From: Rugamonas sp. A1-17
GTDB taxonomy: Bacteria; Pseudomonadota; Gammaproteobacteria; Burkholderiales; Burkholderiaceae_D
Length of the DNA: 64,000 nt
NCBI GenBank assembly: GCA_025548565.1
Contig: JAJLPB010000003.1
Location: 310,001 to 374,000, forward strand
Direction: 5' to 3'
Part shown: positions 33,448 through 43,510 of the stretch, piece after piece
How the letters are laid out: each line of letters starts with the position of its first letter
How positions within the stretch are numbered: position 1 is the stretch's first letter
The notes under the pieces: model-generated
What the model saw: only the letters and a program-made list of their open reading frames with translations
Databases searched by the model: none
What the model was told of the DNA's origin: nothing
Program-made: the position numbers and the translations under genes

Positions 33448-35580
33448 TTGCTGATGAAACGACTCGCTGTACTGCCGCTGGCGCTGTCCATGGCGTTCGC
33501 CGCGCAGGTGGCCACCGCCGCCGCCAACACCAAGTACCTGATCATCGCCGAAAACGGCAAGCAGATCGGCGAACAGGCCGTCGAGCGCCAGGACGACGGC
33601 CTGACCAAGGTGCGTTTCATCTTCAAGAACAACGGCCGTGGCCCGGAACTGACGGAGCAATTCCGCATGGGCGCCGACGGCGTGATGACCGAGTACAGCG
33701 TCAAGGGCAACTCCACCTTCGGCGCGGTGGTGGACGAGCGCTTCGCGCGCAACGGCGGCCAGGCCGAGTGGAAGTCCACCTCCGAGCAGGGCACCAAGGC
33801 CGTCAGCGGCCCGGCCGGCTACCTGCCGCTGAACGGTTCCTTCGAAGTCGTCTCCGCCTACATCACCGCGCTGGCCGCCGCGCCCGAGCATAAACTGGCC
33901 CTGCTGCCATCGGGCACGCTGTCGCAGACCGTGCTCGATACGCTGGAAGTCAGCAGCGGCAGCGGCGCGAAACAAACCGTGCAACTGGTGGCGCAGACCG
34001 GCGTCGGCTTGTCGCCGGCGTTTTACTGGGCCACCACCGGCGCCAGCCCGCGCCTGTTCGGCGTGATCATCCCCGGCTTCGCCAACATGCTGGAAGAGGG
34101 CTGGCAGGGCGCCGCGCCGGAGCTGGCCGTGCGCCAGAAAAAAGCCGAGAACCGCATGCTGGAAGAGCTGGCGGCCAAGCTGCAGCACCCGCTCACCGGC
34201 CTGACCCTGGTGCGCAACGCCCGCGTGTTCGACAGCGACAAGGCCACCGTCGGCGCGCCGTCCGACATCTACGTGCTGCGCGGCCGCATCACCGCCGTGC
34301 TGCCGGCCGGCTCGCCGGTGCGCGAGGCCGACAACACCATCGACGCCGGCGGCCGCATCGTGCTGCCTGGCTTGTTCGACATGCACGGCCACGTGGACCG
34401 CTGGTCCGGCGCGCTGAACATGTCCACCGGCGTGACCAGCGTGCGCGATATGGGCAACGACAACAAGCAGCTGCAGGCGATGCTGGACGAAACCGCGGCC
34501 GGCAAGCTGCTGGCGCCGCAGGTGGTGCCGGCCGGCTTCCTGGAAGGCGAGAGCCCGTTCAGCGCCAACAACGGCTTCGTCATCAAGGACCTGGCGGGCG
34601 CGAAGGAGGCGATCGACTGGTACGCGGAGCGCGGCTATCCGCAGCTGAAGATCTACAACTCCTTCCCGAAAGCGATCCTGAAGGAGACCGTGGCCTATGC
34701 CCACAGCCGCGGCATGCGGGTGTCCGGCCACATCCCGGCCGGGCTGCGCGCGCAGCAGGCGCTGGACGCCGGCTATGACGAGATCCAGCACATCAACCAG
34801 GTGCTGCTGAACTTCCTCGTCAAGCCGGACACCGAGACGCGCAACCTGAACCGCTTCCTGCTGCCGGCCGAAAAAGTGGCCGACATGGACTTCAACGCCA
34901 AACCGTTCAAGGACTTCGTGGCCGGCCTGGTGAAAAAGCAAATCTCGATCGACCCGACCATGTCGGCCTTCGCCTTCATCCAGCAGAAGGACGGCGAGCT
35001 CAATGAGCCCTACCGCGCCTTCGCCGCCAACATGCCGCCGGACGTGGCGCGCAGCCTCGCGGTCGGCGCCATGAAGATCGAAGGCGACGCCACCCTCAAG
35101 CGCTACCAGAAATCCTACAGCAAGATGGTGGAATTCGTCGGCATCATGTACAAGGCCGGTGTGCCCATCGTGGCCGGCACCGACGATATCGCCGGCTTCA
35201 CGCTGCATTCGGAGCTGGCGCTGCTGGTCAAGGCCGGCCTGACGCCGGCCCAGGCCCTGCAGGTGGCGACCCGCAACGGCGCCCGCTACACCCGCACCAG
35301 CAACGACCGTGGCAGCATCGCCGCCGGCAAGCTGGCCGACCTGGTGCTGGTGGACGGCGATCCGACCAAGGATATCGCCGACGTCCGCAAGGTGGCGGCG
35401 GTGATCACACGCGGCTACGTGATCTACCCGCGCGAGATCGACAGCGCGCTGGGCATCGCGCCGTTCGTCCAGGATGCGCCGCAGGTGATGAGAACCTCGG
35501 CCGCCGTGGCGGAGATCAACGGTGCCGGCAACGAGGGCGCGCTGCGCCGCATCGACGCCACCGCCCGTCAGCGCGATTGA
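33448..35580 (+). CDS. exported amidohydrolase family protein with long N-terminal extension
   Basis: The 710-residue protein starts at TTG 33448 (GGAAGGAG eight bases upstream; the ATG at 33454 is too far). It has a signal peptide (to about residue 24), an unassigned N-terminal domain of about 220 residues, then an amidohydrolase TIM-barrel with metal ligands H-G-H in L-P-G-L-F-D-M-H-G-H, another His in S-G-H-I-P-A, and G-T-D-D. It ends with the composite C-terminal strand set typical of the superfamily. Substrate unknown; the export signal suggests action in the periplasm. Confidence 0.82.
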   Translation: MLMKRLAVLPLALSMAFAAQVATAAANTKYLIIAENGKQIGEQAVERQDDGLTKVRFIFKNNGRGPELTEQFRMGADGVMTEYSVKGNSTFGAVVDERFARNGGQAEWKSTSEQGTKAVSGPAGYLPLNGSFEVVSAYITALAAAPEHKLALLPSGTLSQTVLDTLEVSSGSGAKQTVQLVAQTGVGLSPAFYWATTGASPRLFGVIIPGFANMLEEGWQGAAPELAVRQKKAENRMLEELAAKLQHPLTGLTLVRNARVFDSDKATVGAPSDIYVLRGRITAVLPAGSPVREADNTIDAGGRIVLPGLFDMHGHVDRWSGALNMSTGVTSVRDMGNDNKQLQAMLDETAAGKLLAPQVVPAGFLEGESPFSANNGFVIKDLAGAKEAIDWYAERGYPQLKIYNSFPKAILKETVAYAHSRGMRVSGHIPAGLRAQQALDAGYDEIQHINQVLLNFLVKPDTETRNLNRFLLPAEKVADMDFNAKPFKDFVAGLVKKQISIDPTMSAFAFIQQKDGELNEPYRAFAANMPPDVARSLAVGAMKIEGDATLKRYQKSYSKMVEFVGIMYKAGVPIVAGTDDIAGFTLHSELALLVKAGLTPAQALQVATRNGARYTRTSNDRGSIAAGKLADLVLVDGDPTKDIADVRKVAAVITRGYVIYPREIDSALGIAPFVQDAPQVMRTSAAVAEINGAGNEGALRRIDATARQRD

Positions 35581-35687
35581 GTAAATCGCGGTAAAAACCG
35601 GGCGCGGGGCGTGTCCGGTTAAGCCGTGTTTAAGCCTGCCGGCGCAAAAATCGTTCTCGGGTTTCGCTGGCGGCGGCGATTCGGCCT

Positions 35688-35693
35688 TATACT
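35688..35693 (+). promoter_or_regulatory. -10-like element before the type II secretion operon
   Basis: TATACT lies 28 bases upstream of gspG in the 141-base gap after the amidohydrolase. No good -35 is spaced 16-18 bases away, so an activator or other sigma factor may be needed. Confidence 0.35.
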
Positions 35694-35721
35694 CTGCACT
35701 CACTTTTATTTGTTATCGAAT

Positions 35722-36168
35722 ATGAAAAAACTCTCCGTTCCCCGTCGTGCCGCCGCGCGTGGCTTTACGCTGATTGAAATCATGGTGGTCGTGGTCATCA
35801 TGGGTGTGCTGGCGGCGCTGGTGGTGCCCAAGCTGCTCAGCCGCACCGGCGAGTCGAAAGTCGCCGCGGCCAAGGTCGATATCGCGACCGTCATGCAGGC
35901 GCTCAAGCTGTACAAGCTGGATAACCAGCGCTACCCGACCACCGAGCAGGGCCTGCAGGCGCTGCTGACCAAGCCGACCACCGGCCCGGCCGCCAATGGC
36001 TGGAAGTCCGGCGGCTACCTGGAAAAAATGCCGAAAGACCCTTGGGGTAATCCATACCAGTTCCTCTCGCCCGGCATCAAGGGCGAGGTCGATGTGTTCT
36101 CCTACGGCGCCGACGGTGCGCCGGGCGGCACCGGCGACGATGCCGACATCGGCTCCTGGGATAACTGA
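35722..36168 (+). CDS. gspG: type II secretion major pseudopilin GspG
   Basis: The 148-residue protein has the prepilin-peptidase site R-G|F-T-L-I-E with Glu at +5, followed by a hydrophobic helix, and the GspG landmark N-x-x-Y-P-T-T-E-Q-G-L-Q-A-L. The start at 35722 is fixed by the leader M-K-K-L-S. It is the main subunit of the pseudopilus. It opens the GHIJKLMN-DEFC run. Confidence 0.95.
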   Translation: MKKLSVPRRAAARGFTLIEIMVVVVIMGVLAALVVPKLLSRTGESKVAAAKVDIATVMQALKLYKLDNQRYPTTEQGLQALLTKPTTGPAANGWKSGGYLEKMPKDPWGNPYQFLSPGIKGEVDVFSYGADGAPGGTGDDADIGSWDN

Positions 36169-36188
36169 TCGCAGGGGGATTACGGCTC

Positions 36189-36656
36189 ATGCGCGCCGCC
36201 CGCCAGCGTGGATTCACGCTGATCGAACTGCTGGTGGTGATGGTCATCCTGGGCATCACGCTGGGGCTGGTGTCGCTCAACGCGCTGCCGGGCCAGAAGC
36301 AGTCCTTGCGTGAGGACGCGCAGCGCATCGCGCTGCTGCTGCAACTGGCGCGCGACGAGGCGATCGTGCGCAACCGCCAGATCGCCTTCGAGGCGGGGCC
36401 GGACGGCTATCGCTTCCTGATCCGCAACGAGCGGGAATGGACGCTGGCGGTGCAGGACGACCTGCTGCGCGAGCGCGAATTCAAGCACGCGCCCATCACG
36501 CTGATGCTGGATCCGCCGCCCAGCATCCCGGACGCCAACCTGCGCATCGTCTTCGGCCGCGAGCCGGTCGACAAACCCTTCGTGCTGACCCTCAGCGGCG
36601 GCGATGCCAGCATCGCCATCCACGCCGACGGCATCGGCCATTTCACGGTGGACTAG
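36189..36656 (+). CDS. gspH: type II secretion pseudopilin GspH
   Basis: The 155-residue protein has a short leader, the cleavage site R-G|F-T-L-I-E-L-L-V, and the GspH/FimT-like domain with D-E-A-I-V-R-N-R-Q. It is a minor pseudopilin near the tip of the pseudopilus. gspI begins at the next base after its stop. Confidence 0.9.
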   Translation: MRAARQRGFTLIELLVVMVILGITLGLVSLNALPGQKQSLREDAQRIALLLQLARDEAIVRNRQIAFEAGPDGYRFLIRNEREWTLAVQDDLLREREFKHAPITLMLDPPPSIPDANLRIVFGREPVDKPFVLTLSGGDASIAIHADGIGHFTVD

Positions 36657-37028
36657 ATGCGCCTTCAACGACAACGCGGCTTTACCCTGCTGGAAGTGCT
36701 GGTGGCGCTGGTGATCGTCGGCACGGCGCTGGGCGCCTCGCTGCGCGCGGTCGGCAGCCTGACGCAAAACAGCAATGGCCTGCGCGGCGCGATGATGGCC
36801 ACCTGGTCGGCCGAGAACCGGCTGGTGCAGTTGCGCCTGACGCGCCAGTTCCCGGCGGTCGGCAAGCAGACCTTCGAATGCCCACAGGGCGACATGAAGC
36901 TGATGTGCGAGGAGGAAGTGATCGCCAGCCCGAACCCGCGCTTCCGCCGGGTCGAGGTCAGCGTCTATGACCAGGCCGCGCCGGAGCGGCGCATCATCAA
37001 GCTGGTCCAACTGGTGCTGAATCAATGA
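36657..37028 (+). CDS. gspI: type II secretion pseudopilin GspI
   Basis: The 123-residue protein has the site R-G|F-T-L-L-E-V-L-V-A-L and the compact globular domain of GspI, including R-R-V-E-V-S-V. It binds GspJ and GspK in the pseudopilus tip. Its last four bases overlap gspJ (ATGA). Confidence 0.9.
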   Translation: MRLQRQRGFTLLEVLVALVIVGTALGASLRAVGSLTQNSNGLRGAMMATWSAENRLVQLRLTRQFPAVGKQTFECPQGDMKLMCEEEVIASPNPRFRRVEVSVYDQAAPERRIIKLVQLVLNQ

Positions 37029-37651
37029 CGGCCCCGATGCGCCGCCGCGCGCGCGGCTTCACGCTGATCGAGCTGCTGGTGGCGATTTCGATCCTCGCCA
37101 TCGTCGCGGTGCTGGGCTGGCGCGGCCTGGATGGCATCATCCGCTCGCGCGGCGCGCTGACCGCGCAGATGGAGCAGACGCGCGGCCTGCAGCTGGCTTT
37201 CGCCCAGCTGCAGAGCGATTGCGCCAACCTCGTGCCGCAGGCGCTGATCGGCAGCCGCGCCATGCTGCGCGCGGAGGACGGCCGCATCACGCTGGTGCGC
37301 ATGTCGCTGGGCGAGAACGAGCCTACGCGCTTGCAGGTGGTGTCCTACCGCGTGCGCGACGGCGTGCTGACACGGCGCGAATCGGTCGGCACGCGCGACC
37401 TGGTGCAGCTCGACACGCTGTGGCAGGCCGCCACCGGCGACGCCGACCCGGCCGATGGCGTGGCGCTGCAGTCGGGCGTGCAGCGCATGACGATGCGCTT
37501 CTGGACCACGCAGGGCTGGGTGCAGGCGGCCGGCGTGATGCCAGCCCCTCCCGCCCCGGCGGTGGGCGCGCCGAGCGGCATGGAAGTGTCGATGAACCTG
37601 GACGGCGTGGAAGTACCGATGACTAAATCCTTCCTGCTGGGGGCACTGTGA
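37025..37651 (+). CDS. gspJ: type II secretion pseudopilin GspJ
   Basis: The 208-residue protein has the leader MTAPMRRRARG and the site G|F-T-L-I-E-L-L-V-A-I. The globular part matches the GspJ layout (R-L-Q-V-V-S-Y-R-V near the middle), with a Pro/Ala-rich insertion near residue 178. It forms the tip with GspI and GspK and overlaps gspK by four bases. Confidence 0.9.
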   Translation: MTAPMRRRARGFTLIELLVAISILAIVAVLGWRGLDGIIRSRGALTAQMEQTRGLQLAFAQLQSDCANLVPQALIGSRAMLRAEDGRITLVRMSLGENEPTRLQVVSYRVRDGVLTRRESVGTRDLVQLDTLWQAATGDADPADGVALQSGVQRMTMRFWTTQGWVQAAGVMPAPPAPAVGAPSGMEVSMNLDGVEVPMTKSFLLGAL

Positions 37652-38616
37652 AGCCGCGGCGCCAGCGCGGCGTGGCCGTCATCACGGCGCTGCTGTTGAC
37701 CACACTGGCGGTGACCATCGTCGCCAGCCTGTTCTGGCAGCAGCAGGTGCAGGTGCGTTCGATGGAGAACCAGCGCCTGCAACTGCAGACACGCTGGATC
37801 GTGCGCGGCGCGCTGGACCTGAGCCGGCTGGTGCTGTACCAGGACCATCTGGATTCGCCAACGGTCACGCAGCTCAACGGCATCTGGGCCACGCCGCTGG
37901 AAGAAACGCGGCTGGACGACTACATCGAACGCGAACGCGCCGAGGCGGAAAATTTCAACGCCACGCTGTCCGGCAAGATGATCGACGCGCAGTCGCGTTA
38001 CAATCTTGCCAATCTGGCGCAGAACCATCAGCCTGTGCAAATCCAGGTGAAGGTATTTGAACGGCTGCTGACCAATCTGCGGCTCGATCCGTCGCTGGCG
38101 CAGGCGGTGGCCATGCAGGTGGCGAACGCGCAGACGGCGCCGCAGCCGCCAGGGCAGGGGCAGCAAGGGCAGCCGCAGCAACCGGCGCAGACCTCGGGGC
38201 CGCAGCCGGTTGACCTGCTGCGCGTGGAGGATCTGCTGGCGGTGAGCGGCTTCACGCCGCAGACAATAGAAAAGCTGCGCGACTTCGTCATCATCCTGCC
38301 GGAGCGCGCAACGGAGTTGAACGTGAATACCGTGCCGGCCGAACTGCTGTCGGCATTGTACGAGAACCTGTCGCTGTCGGATGCGGCGGCCATGGTGAAT
38401 ACACGGCAGCGCGTCTATTATCTCGACAAGGGGAGGTTCGATACGCTGCCGCAGGTGTCGTCGCTGCGGAAGCCGGATGCACCCTACGATGTCAAGAGCC
38501 GCTACTTCCTGGCCTACAGCCGGGTGAGGCTGGACCGGGCGGCGCTGGACGCGCAGTCCCTGCTGGTGAGGGCGGGCAATGGCATCACGACAGTGGTTTG
38601 GATACGGGAATATTAG
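37648..38616 (+). CDS. gspK: type II secretion minor pseudopilin GspK
   Basis: The 322-residue protein begins MKPRRQRG|V-A-V-I-T-A, an atypical pseudopilin site that lacks Glu at +5, as is usual for GspK, then a long hydrophobic stretch. A large SAM-like domain follows (R-Y-N-L-A-N-L, then N-V-N-T-V-P-A-E-L-L). A Gln/Pro-rich insert lies near residues 165-190. It caps the pseudopilus. Confidence 0.9.
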   Translation: MKPRRQRGVAVITALLLTTLAVTIVASLFWQQQVQVRSMENQRLQLQTRWIVRGALDLSRLVLYQDHLDSPTVTQLNGIWATPLEETRLDDYIERERAEAENFNATLSGKMIDAQSRYNLANLAQNHQPVQIQVKVFERLLTNLRLDPSLAQAVAMQVANAQTAPQPPGQGQQGQPQQPAQTSGPQPVDLLRVEDLLAVSGFTPQTIEKLRDFVIILPERATELNVNTVPAELLSALYENLSLSDAAAMVNTRQRVYYLDKGRFDTLPQVSSLRKPDAPYDVKSRYFLAYSRVRLDRAALDAQSLLVRAGNGITTVVWIREY

Positions 38617-38643
38617 AACTGGCATGAACGAAAGCGAGACCCT

Positions 38644-39930
38644 TTGACTACACTACTTATCCGCTATCCGGCCAAGGCCAGCGTCGACAGCGGCGCGGCC
38701 CAGACCTGCCCGTTCGCGCTGGTGGGCGACGGCGGCAACCTGCTGCAGCAGGGCGTTTCCCCGCTGGGCAACCTGTCGGACCTGGTGGCGTCGTCGCGCC
38801 GCGTGGTGCTGCTGCTGGCCGCCGCCGACGTCACGCTGTTGCGCGTGGTGGCGCCGCCGCTGTCCGCCGCGCGCCTGAAGGCCGCGCTGCCGGCGCTGGT
38901 GGAGGAACAGGTGCTGGGCGATCCGGCCGATTGCGTGCTGGCGGCCGGCGCCGCCGACGCCGACGGCGGCCGCACGGTCGCCGTGGTGCAGCGCAGCTGG
39001 ATCGAAGTGCTGGTCAAGGCGCTGCTGGCGCAGGGCGCGCATCACGTGTCGGTGCTGCCGGCGCAACTGTGCCTGCCGTTCCAGCCGGGTTCCGTGTCGG
39101 CCGCGCTGAGCACCGGCGACGCCGGCTTCGAATTGATACTGCGCCAGTCGCAGACCATGGGCATGGGCCTGACGCTGCCGGCGCAGCCGCAGGCCGCGCT
39201 GCAGACGCTGCGCGCGATGGCGGGCGACGAGCCGGTCACGCTGTACTTGGCGCCGGCGCAGATGGCGCAGTTCGCGCCGCTGGCGGCCGCCGCGGACGCC
39301 GGCCACGGTGCCGGCCATGGCACTGGCCACGGCGCCGGCCTCAACATCACGCTGATGGAAGACCACTGGGCGCACTGGGTGGCCGCCTCGCGCTCGGCGG
39401 GGCTGGACTTGGCGCCGGCATTGGGCGCCACCGGCGCCAACGCGCGCCAGTGGCAGCGCTGGCGCTGGCCGCTGCGCATCGCCGCGCTGGCGCTGCTGGT
39501 CAACGTGGCGGGACTGAACATCGAATGGTTGCGCCTCAAGCGCGAGGCCGGCGCGGTCAGCCAGTCCATGCTGCAGACCTTCAAGGCCGCCTATCCGAAA
39601 GAGCCGGTGATCCTCGATCCGGCCGCGCAGATGCGCAAGAATATCTCGCTGGCCAAGGCCGATGGCGGCCAGCCCGCCGCCGACGAATTCACCGCGCTGA
39701 GCGCCGCCTTGGGCGAGGCGCTGGGCGCCTTGCCGCGCAAGGACATCATCGCCACGCTGGAGTACCGCGACCGCGCCCTGCAGATCAAGGTCAAACCCAA
39801 CACCGTCGATAGCGGCACGCTGGCGCAGCTGCGTTCCGCGCTGGCCGCGCGCAAGCTGGACCTGTCGGAATCCAATCCGGGCGCCTGGCAGATACGTCCG
39901 GCCAGCGGCGCGGGCGGAGGAAAATCATGA
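38644..39930 (+). CDS. gspL: type II secretion protein GspL
   Basis: The 428-residue protein has a cytoplasmic actin-like region, one membrane helix near residues 275-300 (WRWPLRIAALALLVNVAGL) and a periplasmic ferredoxin-like domain. A His/Gly-rich insert (G-H-G-A-G-H-G-T-G-H) lies at about residues 220-232. It joins GspE to the inner-membrane platform with GspM. It overlaps gspM by four bases. Confidence 0.9.
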   Translation: MTTLLIRYPAKASVDSGAAQTCPFALVGDGGNLLQQGVSPLGNLSDLVASSRRVVLLLAAADVTLLRVVAPPLSAARLKAALPALVEEQVLGDPADCVLAAGAADADGGRTVAVVQRSWIEVLVKALLAQGAHHVSVLPAQLCLPFQPGSVSAALSTGDAGFELILRQSQTMGMGLTLPAQPQAALQTLRAMAGDEPVTLYLAPAQMAQFAPLAAAADAGHGAGHGTGHGAGLNITLMEDHWAHWVAASRSAGLDLAPALGATGANARQWQRWRWPLRIAALALLVNVAGLNIEWLRLKREAGAVSQSMLQTFKAAYPKEPVILDPAAQMRKNISLAKADGGQPAADEFTALSAALGEALGALPRKDIIATLEYRDRALQIKVKPNTVDSGTLAQLRSALAARKLDLSESNPGAWQIRPASGAGGGKS

Positions 39931-40445
39931 ACAAACTGACCCAAACGATACAAGACTACCGCGGCCGCGCCTCGGCCTTCTGGATCGAACGCACCGAGCA
40001 GGAACGCAAGTTCCTCGGCATCGGCGGCGCGGTGCTGGGCGTGGCGCTGTTCTATTCGGTGCTGATCGCGCCGGCGCTGGACGGCGGCGCCAAGCTGCGC
40101 AAGTCGCTGCCCGAGCTGCGCCAGCAAGCCGCCGAGCTGCAGGCGCTGGCGCTGGAGGCGGCCGCGCTGCGCGGCCAGAACACCATCGCCCCGGCGCCGA
40201 TGACGCGCGAGATGCTCAACGCCGGCCTCACCGCGCGCGGCCTGACCACGCAATCGGTCTCCGTCACCGGCGAATACGCCAAGGTGCAGATGAACGGCGT
40301 GCCTTTCCCGGCGCTGATCGCCTGGCTGGACGCGATCCGCACCGAGAGCCGCATCGCCGTCTCGGAGGCCAACATCAGCGCGCAGGACACCGCCGGCATG
40401 GTCAACGCCACGCTGACGCTGCGCCAGAACGCGGGCGGCCGATGA
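39927..40445 (+). CDS. gspM: type II secretion protein GspM
   Basis: The 172-residue protein has a short cytoplasmic start, one membrane helix (LGIGGAVLGVALFYSVLIAPA), a coiled region and a periplasmic ferredoxin-like domain, as in GspM. It partners GspL at the inner membrane. Sequence conservation in this family is low, so the call rests on topology and order. Confidence 0.88.
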   Translation: MNKLTQTIQDYRGRASAFWIERTEQERKFLGIGGAVLGVALFYSVLIAPALDGGAKLRKSLPELRQQAAELQALALEAAALRGQNTIAPAPMTREMLNAGLTARGLTTQSVSVTGEYAKVQMNGVPFPALIAWLDAIRTESRIAVSEANISAQDTAGMVNATLTLRQNAGGR

Positions 40446-40461
40446 TGCGAAAAGGCTGTCC

Positions 40462-41235
40462 ATGAAGCGCCTCGTGCTATGGTTGCTGACCATCGCGCTG
40501 AGCGTGGCGGCGACGCTGGCGGTGTTCTTCCCGGCGGCCTGGCTTGGATCGCTGGTGGAGGCGCGCACGGGAGGACGTTTGACGCTGGGGGACGCGCAGG
40601 GTACGCTGTGGCGCGGTTCGGCCTTTATCGGCGGCGCGGCCAGCGGCAACAGCCCGGTCACGCCGCTGTTGCCGGGCCGTTTCAGCTGGAGGATTTCGCC
40701 GCTGGCGCTGGTCGGCATGGTCGACCTGCAGCTGGAAAACGGCGAGGCGCTGGCGCAGCCGCTGACCTTCAAGGGCAGCTGGTCGCAATGGCAGCTCAGT
40801 CCATCGGCGCTGCTGCTGCCGGCCGAGGGCCTGGCCGGCCTGGGCGCGCCGCTGAACACCGTGGCGCCCAGCGGCACGATGCGGCTGTCGTGGACCGCGC
40901 TGGAGCTGGCGCTGGCGGACCGCCAGATCGCCATCAACGGCCGCACCACGCTGGAGATGACGGACATGGCCTCGCGGCTGTCGTCGGTGCGGCCGCTGGG
41001 CAGCTACACGCTGGCATTGGACTGGCATGGGCAGTCGGCGGCGTTGACGCTCAACTCCGTCAAGGGGCCGCTGTTGTTGAGCGGTTCCGGCAACCTGAAT
41101 AACGGCCGCCTGCGGTTTTCCGGGCAGGCCGAGGCAGCAAAAGGATTTGAAGAGCAGTTGGCCAATTTGTTGAATTTGCTGGGCCAGCGCAAACCGAATA
41201 GTGACCGCAACATCATCGCTTTAGAGTTCCACTAA
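40462..41235 (+). CDS. gspN: type II secretion protein GspN
   Basis: The 257-residue protein has an N-terminal membrane helix (LVLWLLTIALSVAATLAVFFP) and the beta-rich periplasmic T2SSN domain (G-T-L-W-R-G-S-A at about residue 50). GspN is an accessory piece present in some systems. It lies between gspM and gspD. Confidence 0.87.
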   Translation: MKRLVLWLLTIALSVAATLAVFFPAAWLGSLVEARTGGRLTLGDAQGTLWRGSAFIGGAASGNSPVTPLLPGRFSWRISPLALVGMVDLQLENGEALAQPLTFKGSWSQWQLSPSALLLPAEGLAGLGAPLNTVAPSGTMRLSWTALELALADRQIAINGRTTLEMTDMASRLSSVRPLGSYTLALDWHGQSAALTLNSVKGPLLLSGSGNLNNGRLRFSGQAEAAKGFEEQLANLLNLLGQRKPNSDRNIIALEFH

Positions 41236-41256
41236 GTTCAGATAAAAGTTCAGACA

Positions 41257-43509
41257 ATGAAAAAACAGTCCGTGAGCAAATCCACCCTTCCCGCGCTGCG
41301 CCGCCTGAGCGCGGGCGCGATGCTGTGCTGTGCGACGAGCGTCGTGCCGGTCGTGACGCCGTTGCTGGTGCTGCTGCCCGCCACCGCCCACGCCGCGGCC
41401 GATGACGCCGCGCTGAACTTTGTCGGTGCCGACATCGAGTCGGTGATCAAGGCGGTCGGCCACTACACCAACATCACCTTCGTGATCGACCCGCGCGTCA
41501 AGGGCACGCTGACGGTGGTGTCGGAAAAGCCGGTCACCAAGTCGCAGGCATTCGGTCTGCTCACTTCCGCGCTGCGCCTGCAGGGCTACGCTGTGGTCAG
41601 CGGCGACGGCTACGCCAAGGTGGTGCCGGAAGCGGACGCCAAGCTGCAGGCCGGGCCGACCCAGGTCGGCGCCAGCCAGGCCTCGGCCAAGGGCGACCAG
41701 ATCGTCAGCCAGATCTTCCATCTGAATTATGAGTCGGCGGCCAACGTGGTGACGGTGCTGCGTCCACTGATCTCGCCCAACAACACCATCAACGCCAACC
41801 CCGGCAACAACACCGTGGTCGTCACCGACTACGCCGACAACGTCAAGCGCCTGGCCAAGATCGTCGCCGCGCTGGACGCGCCGGCCGTCGCCGACCTCGA
41901 TGTGATCCCGGTGCGCTACGCCATCGCCAGCGACCTGGCGGCCATGGTCAACAAACTGATGGACTCCGGCGCGGGCGCCGGCGACGCGGGCAAGGTCAGT
42001 GTGCTGGCCGATCCGCGCACCAATTCGCTGATCCTGCGCGCGCCGTCGGCGGCGCGCTCCAACCTGGCCAAGTCGCTGATCGCCAAGCTCGATCAGCCGA
42101 CCCAGGAACTGGGCAACGTCCACGTGGTCTACCTGAAGAACGCCGAAGCGGCCAAGCTGGCGCAAACGCTGCGCAGCGTGGTGTCGGGCGACACCTCGGC
42201 GCCCAACGCCACCGGCGTCGGCACCGGCCAGACCGGCCAGGGTGGCTTCGGTGGCCAGAGCCAGGGTGGCCTGGGCGGCCAAAGCAGCAACACCGGCGGC
42301 ATGGGCGGCAACAACTCCGGCACCAGCACCGGTCCATCCAATCCGCTGCTGACCGGCTCCGGCCAACAGCAGCAGGGCGGCGGCGGCACGGCCGGCTACA
42401 TCCAGGCCGATTCCACCACCAACACCCTGATCATCACCGCGCCGGAATCGGTGTACCGCAACCTGCGCGCCGTGATCGACCAGCTGGACGTGCGCCGCGC
42501 GCAGGTCTACATCGAATCGCTGATCGTCGAGGTCTCGTCCGACAAGGCCTCCGAGTTCGGCATCCAGTGGGTGGGCGCGACCGGCAACGAGAACAGCACC
42601 TACCGCGTCGGCGGCCTGCAGTCGTATTCGACCGGCGGCAACAACATCGGCACGCTGGCCACCCAGCTGCTCAACAAGGGAACCAGCACCACCACCACCG
42701 GGCCGACACTGCCAGGCGCGGGCCTGACCATCGGCGTGTTCAAGCAAGTGGCCGGCGGCCTGGGACTGGGCGCGCTGGCGCGCTCGCTGGAATCGGACGG
42801 CAACGCCAACGTGCTGTCGACGCCTAACATGATCACGCTGGACAACGAGCTGGCCTCCATCTCGGTCGGCCAGAACGTGCCTATCCTGACCGGCCAGTTC
42901 ACCACCACCTCCGGCACCAACAACAACCCGTTCCAGACCATCGACCGCAAGGACGTAGGCTTGACGCTGAAAGTGCGTCCGCAGATTTCCGAAGGCGGAA
43001 CGGTCAGGCTGGCGATCTACCACGAGACCTCCAGCGTCGATAAGACGGCGGTCAACGCCGCCGGCATCACCATCAACAAGCGCGTGATCGAGAATAACGT
43101 CATCGCCGACGATGGCCAGATCATCGTGCTCGGTGGCCTGATCGAGGACACGGAGGGCGACGGCGTCGACAAGGTGCGCGGCCTGGGCGACATTCCGATC
43201 CTGGGCAATCTGTTCAAGTACCAGACCCGCACCCGCAAGAAGACCAACCTGATGGTGTTCCTGCGCCCGGTGGTGATCCGCAACAAGGAGCAGAGCACCT
43301 CGCTGGCGACCGACCGTTACGACTACATGCGCGGCCAGCAGGAATCGATCCAGCCGCCGGAAAGCATCCTGGTCAAGGACCTGGGCCAGCCTTTGCTGCC
43401 GACGCTGAAGGACGGCGCGCCGCTGGGCGGAACGATGGTGCGTCCGCTGCCGGCCGCGCCGACACCGGTGCGCGAACCGGGCGCCGGCGAACCAGCCAAG
43501 CGTCAGTGA
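41257..43509 (+). CDS. gspD: type II secretion outer-membrane secretin GspD
   Basis: The 750-residue protein has a long signal region, N0-N3 domains (N0 starts with [11 protein letters not shown]), a Gly/Asn/Gln-rich stretch around residues 310-375 and the C-terminal secretin barrel with V-P-I-L-T-G, the G-L-T-L-K-V-R-P strand and I-P-I-L-G-N-L-F. It forms the outer-membrane gate through which folded enzymes leave. A C-terminal Pro-rich tail may bind a pilotin. Confidence 0.95.
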   Translation: MKKQSVSKSTLPALRRLSAGAMLCCATSVVPVVTPLLVLLPATAHAAADDAALNFVGADIESVIKAVGHYTNITFVIDPRVKGTLTVVSEKPVTKSQAFGLLTSALRLQGYAVVSGDGYAKVVPEADAKLQAGPTQVGASQASAKGDQIVSQIFHLNYESAANVVTVLRPLISPNNTINANPGNNTVVVTDYADNVKRLAKIVAALDAPAVADLDVIPVRYAIASDLAAMVNKLMDSGAGAGDAGKVSVLADPRTNSLILRAPSAARSNLAKSLIAKLDQPTQELGNVHVVYLKNAEAAKLAQTLRSVVSGDTSAPNATGVGTGQTGQGGFGGQSQGGLGGQSSNTGGMGGNNSGTSTGPSNPLLTGSGQQQQGGGGTAGYIQADSTTNTLIITAPESVYRNLRAVIDQLDVRRAQVYIESLIVEVSSDKASEFGIQWVGATGNENSTYRVGGLQSYSTGGNNIGTLATQLLNKGTSTTTTGPTLPGAGLTIGVFKQVAGGLGLGALARSLESDGNANVLSTPNMITLDNELASISVGQNVPILTGQFTTTSGTNNNPFQTIDRKDVGLTLKVRPQISEGGTVRLAIYHETSSVDKTAVNAAGITINKRVIENNVIADDGQIIVLGGLIEDTEGDGVDKVRGLGDIPILGNLFKYQTRTRKKTNLMVFLRPVVIRNKEQSTSLATDRYDYMRGQQESIQPPESILVKDLGQPLLPTLKDGAPLGGTMVRPLPAAPTPVREPGAGEPAKRQ

Positions 43510-43510
43510 T

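Noticed and set aside
31072..35703. A 1543-codon open frame on the minus strand
   Set aside because: It runs opposite ctpA-like, moeB and amidohydrolase genes, which have clear motifs. The frame is rich in His, Arg and Gln as expected of antisense frames in high-GC DNA and shows no domain.
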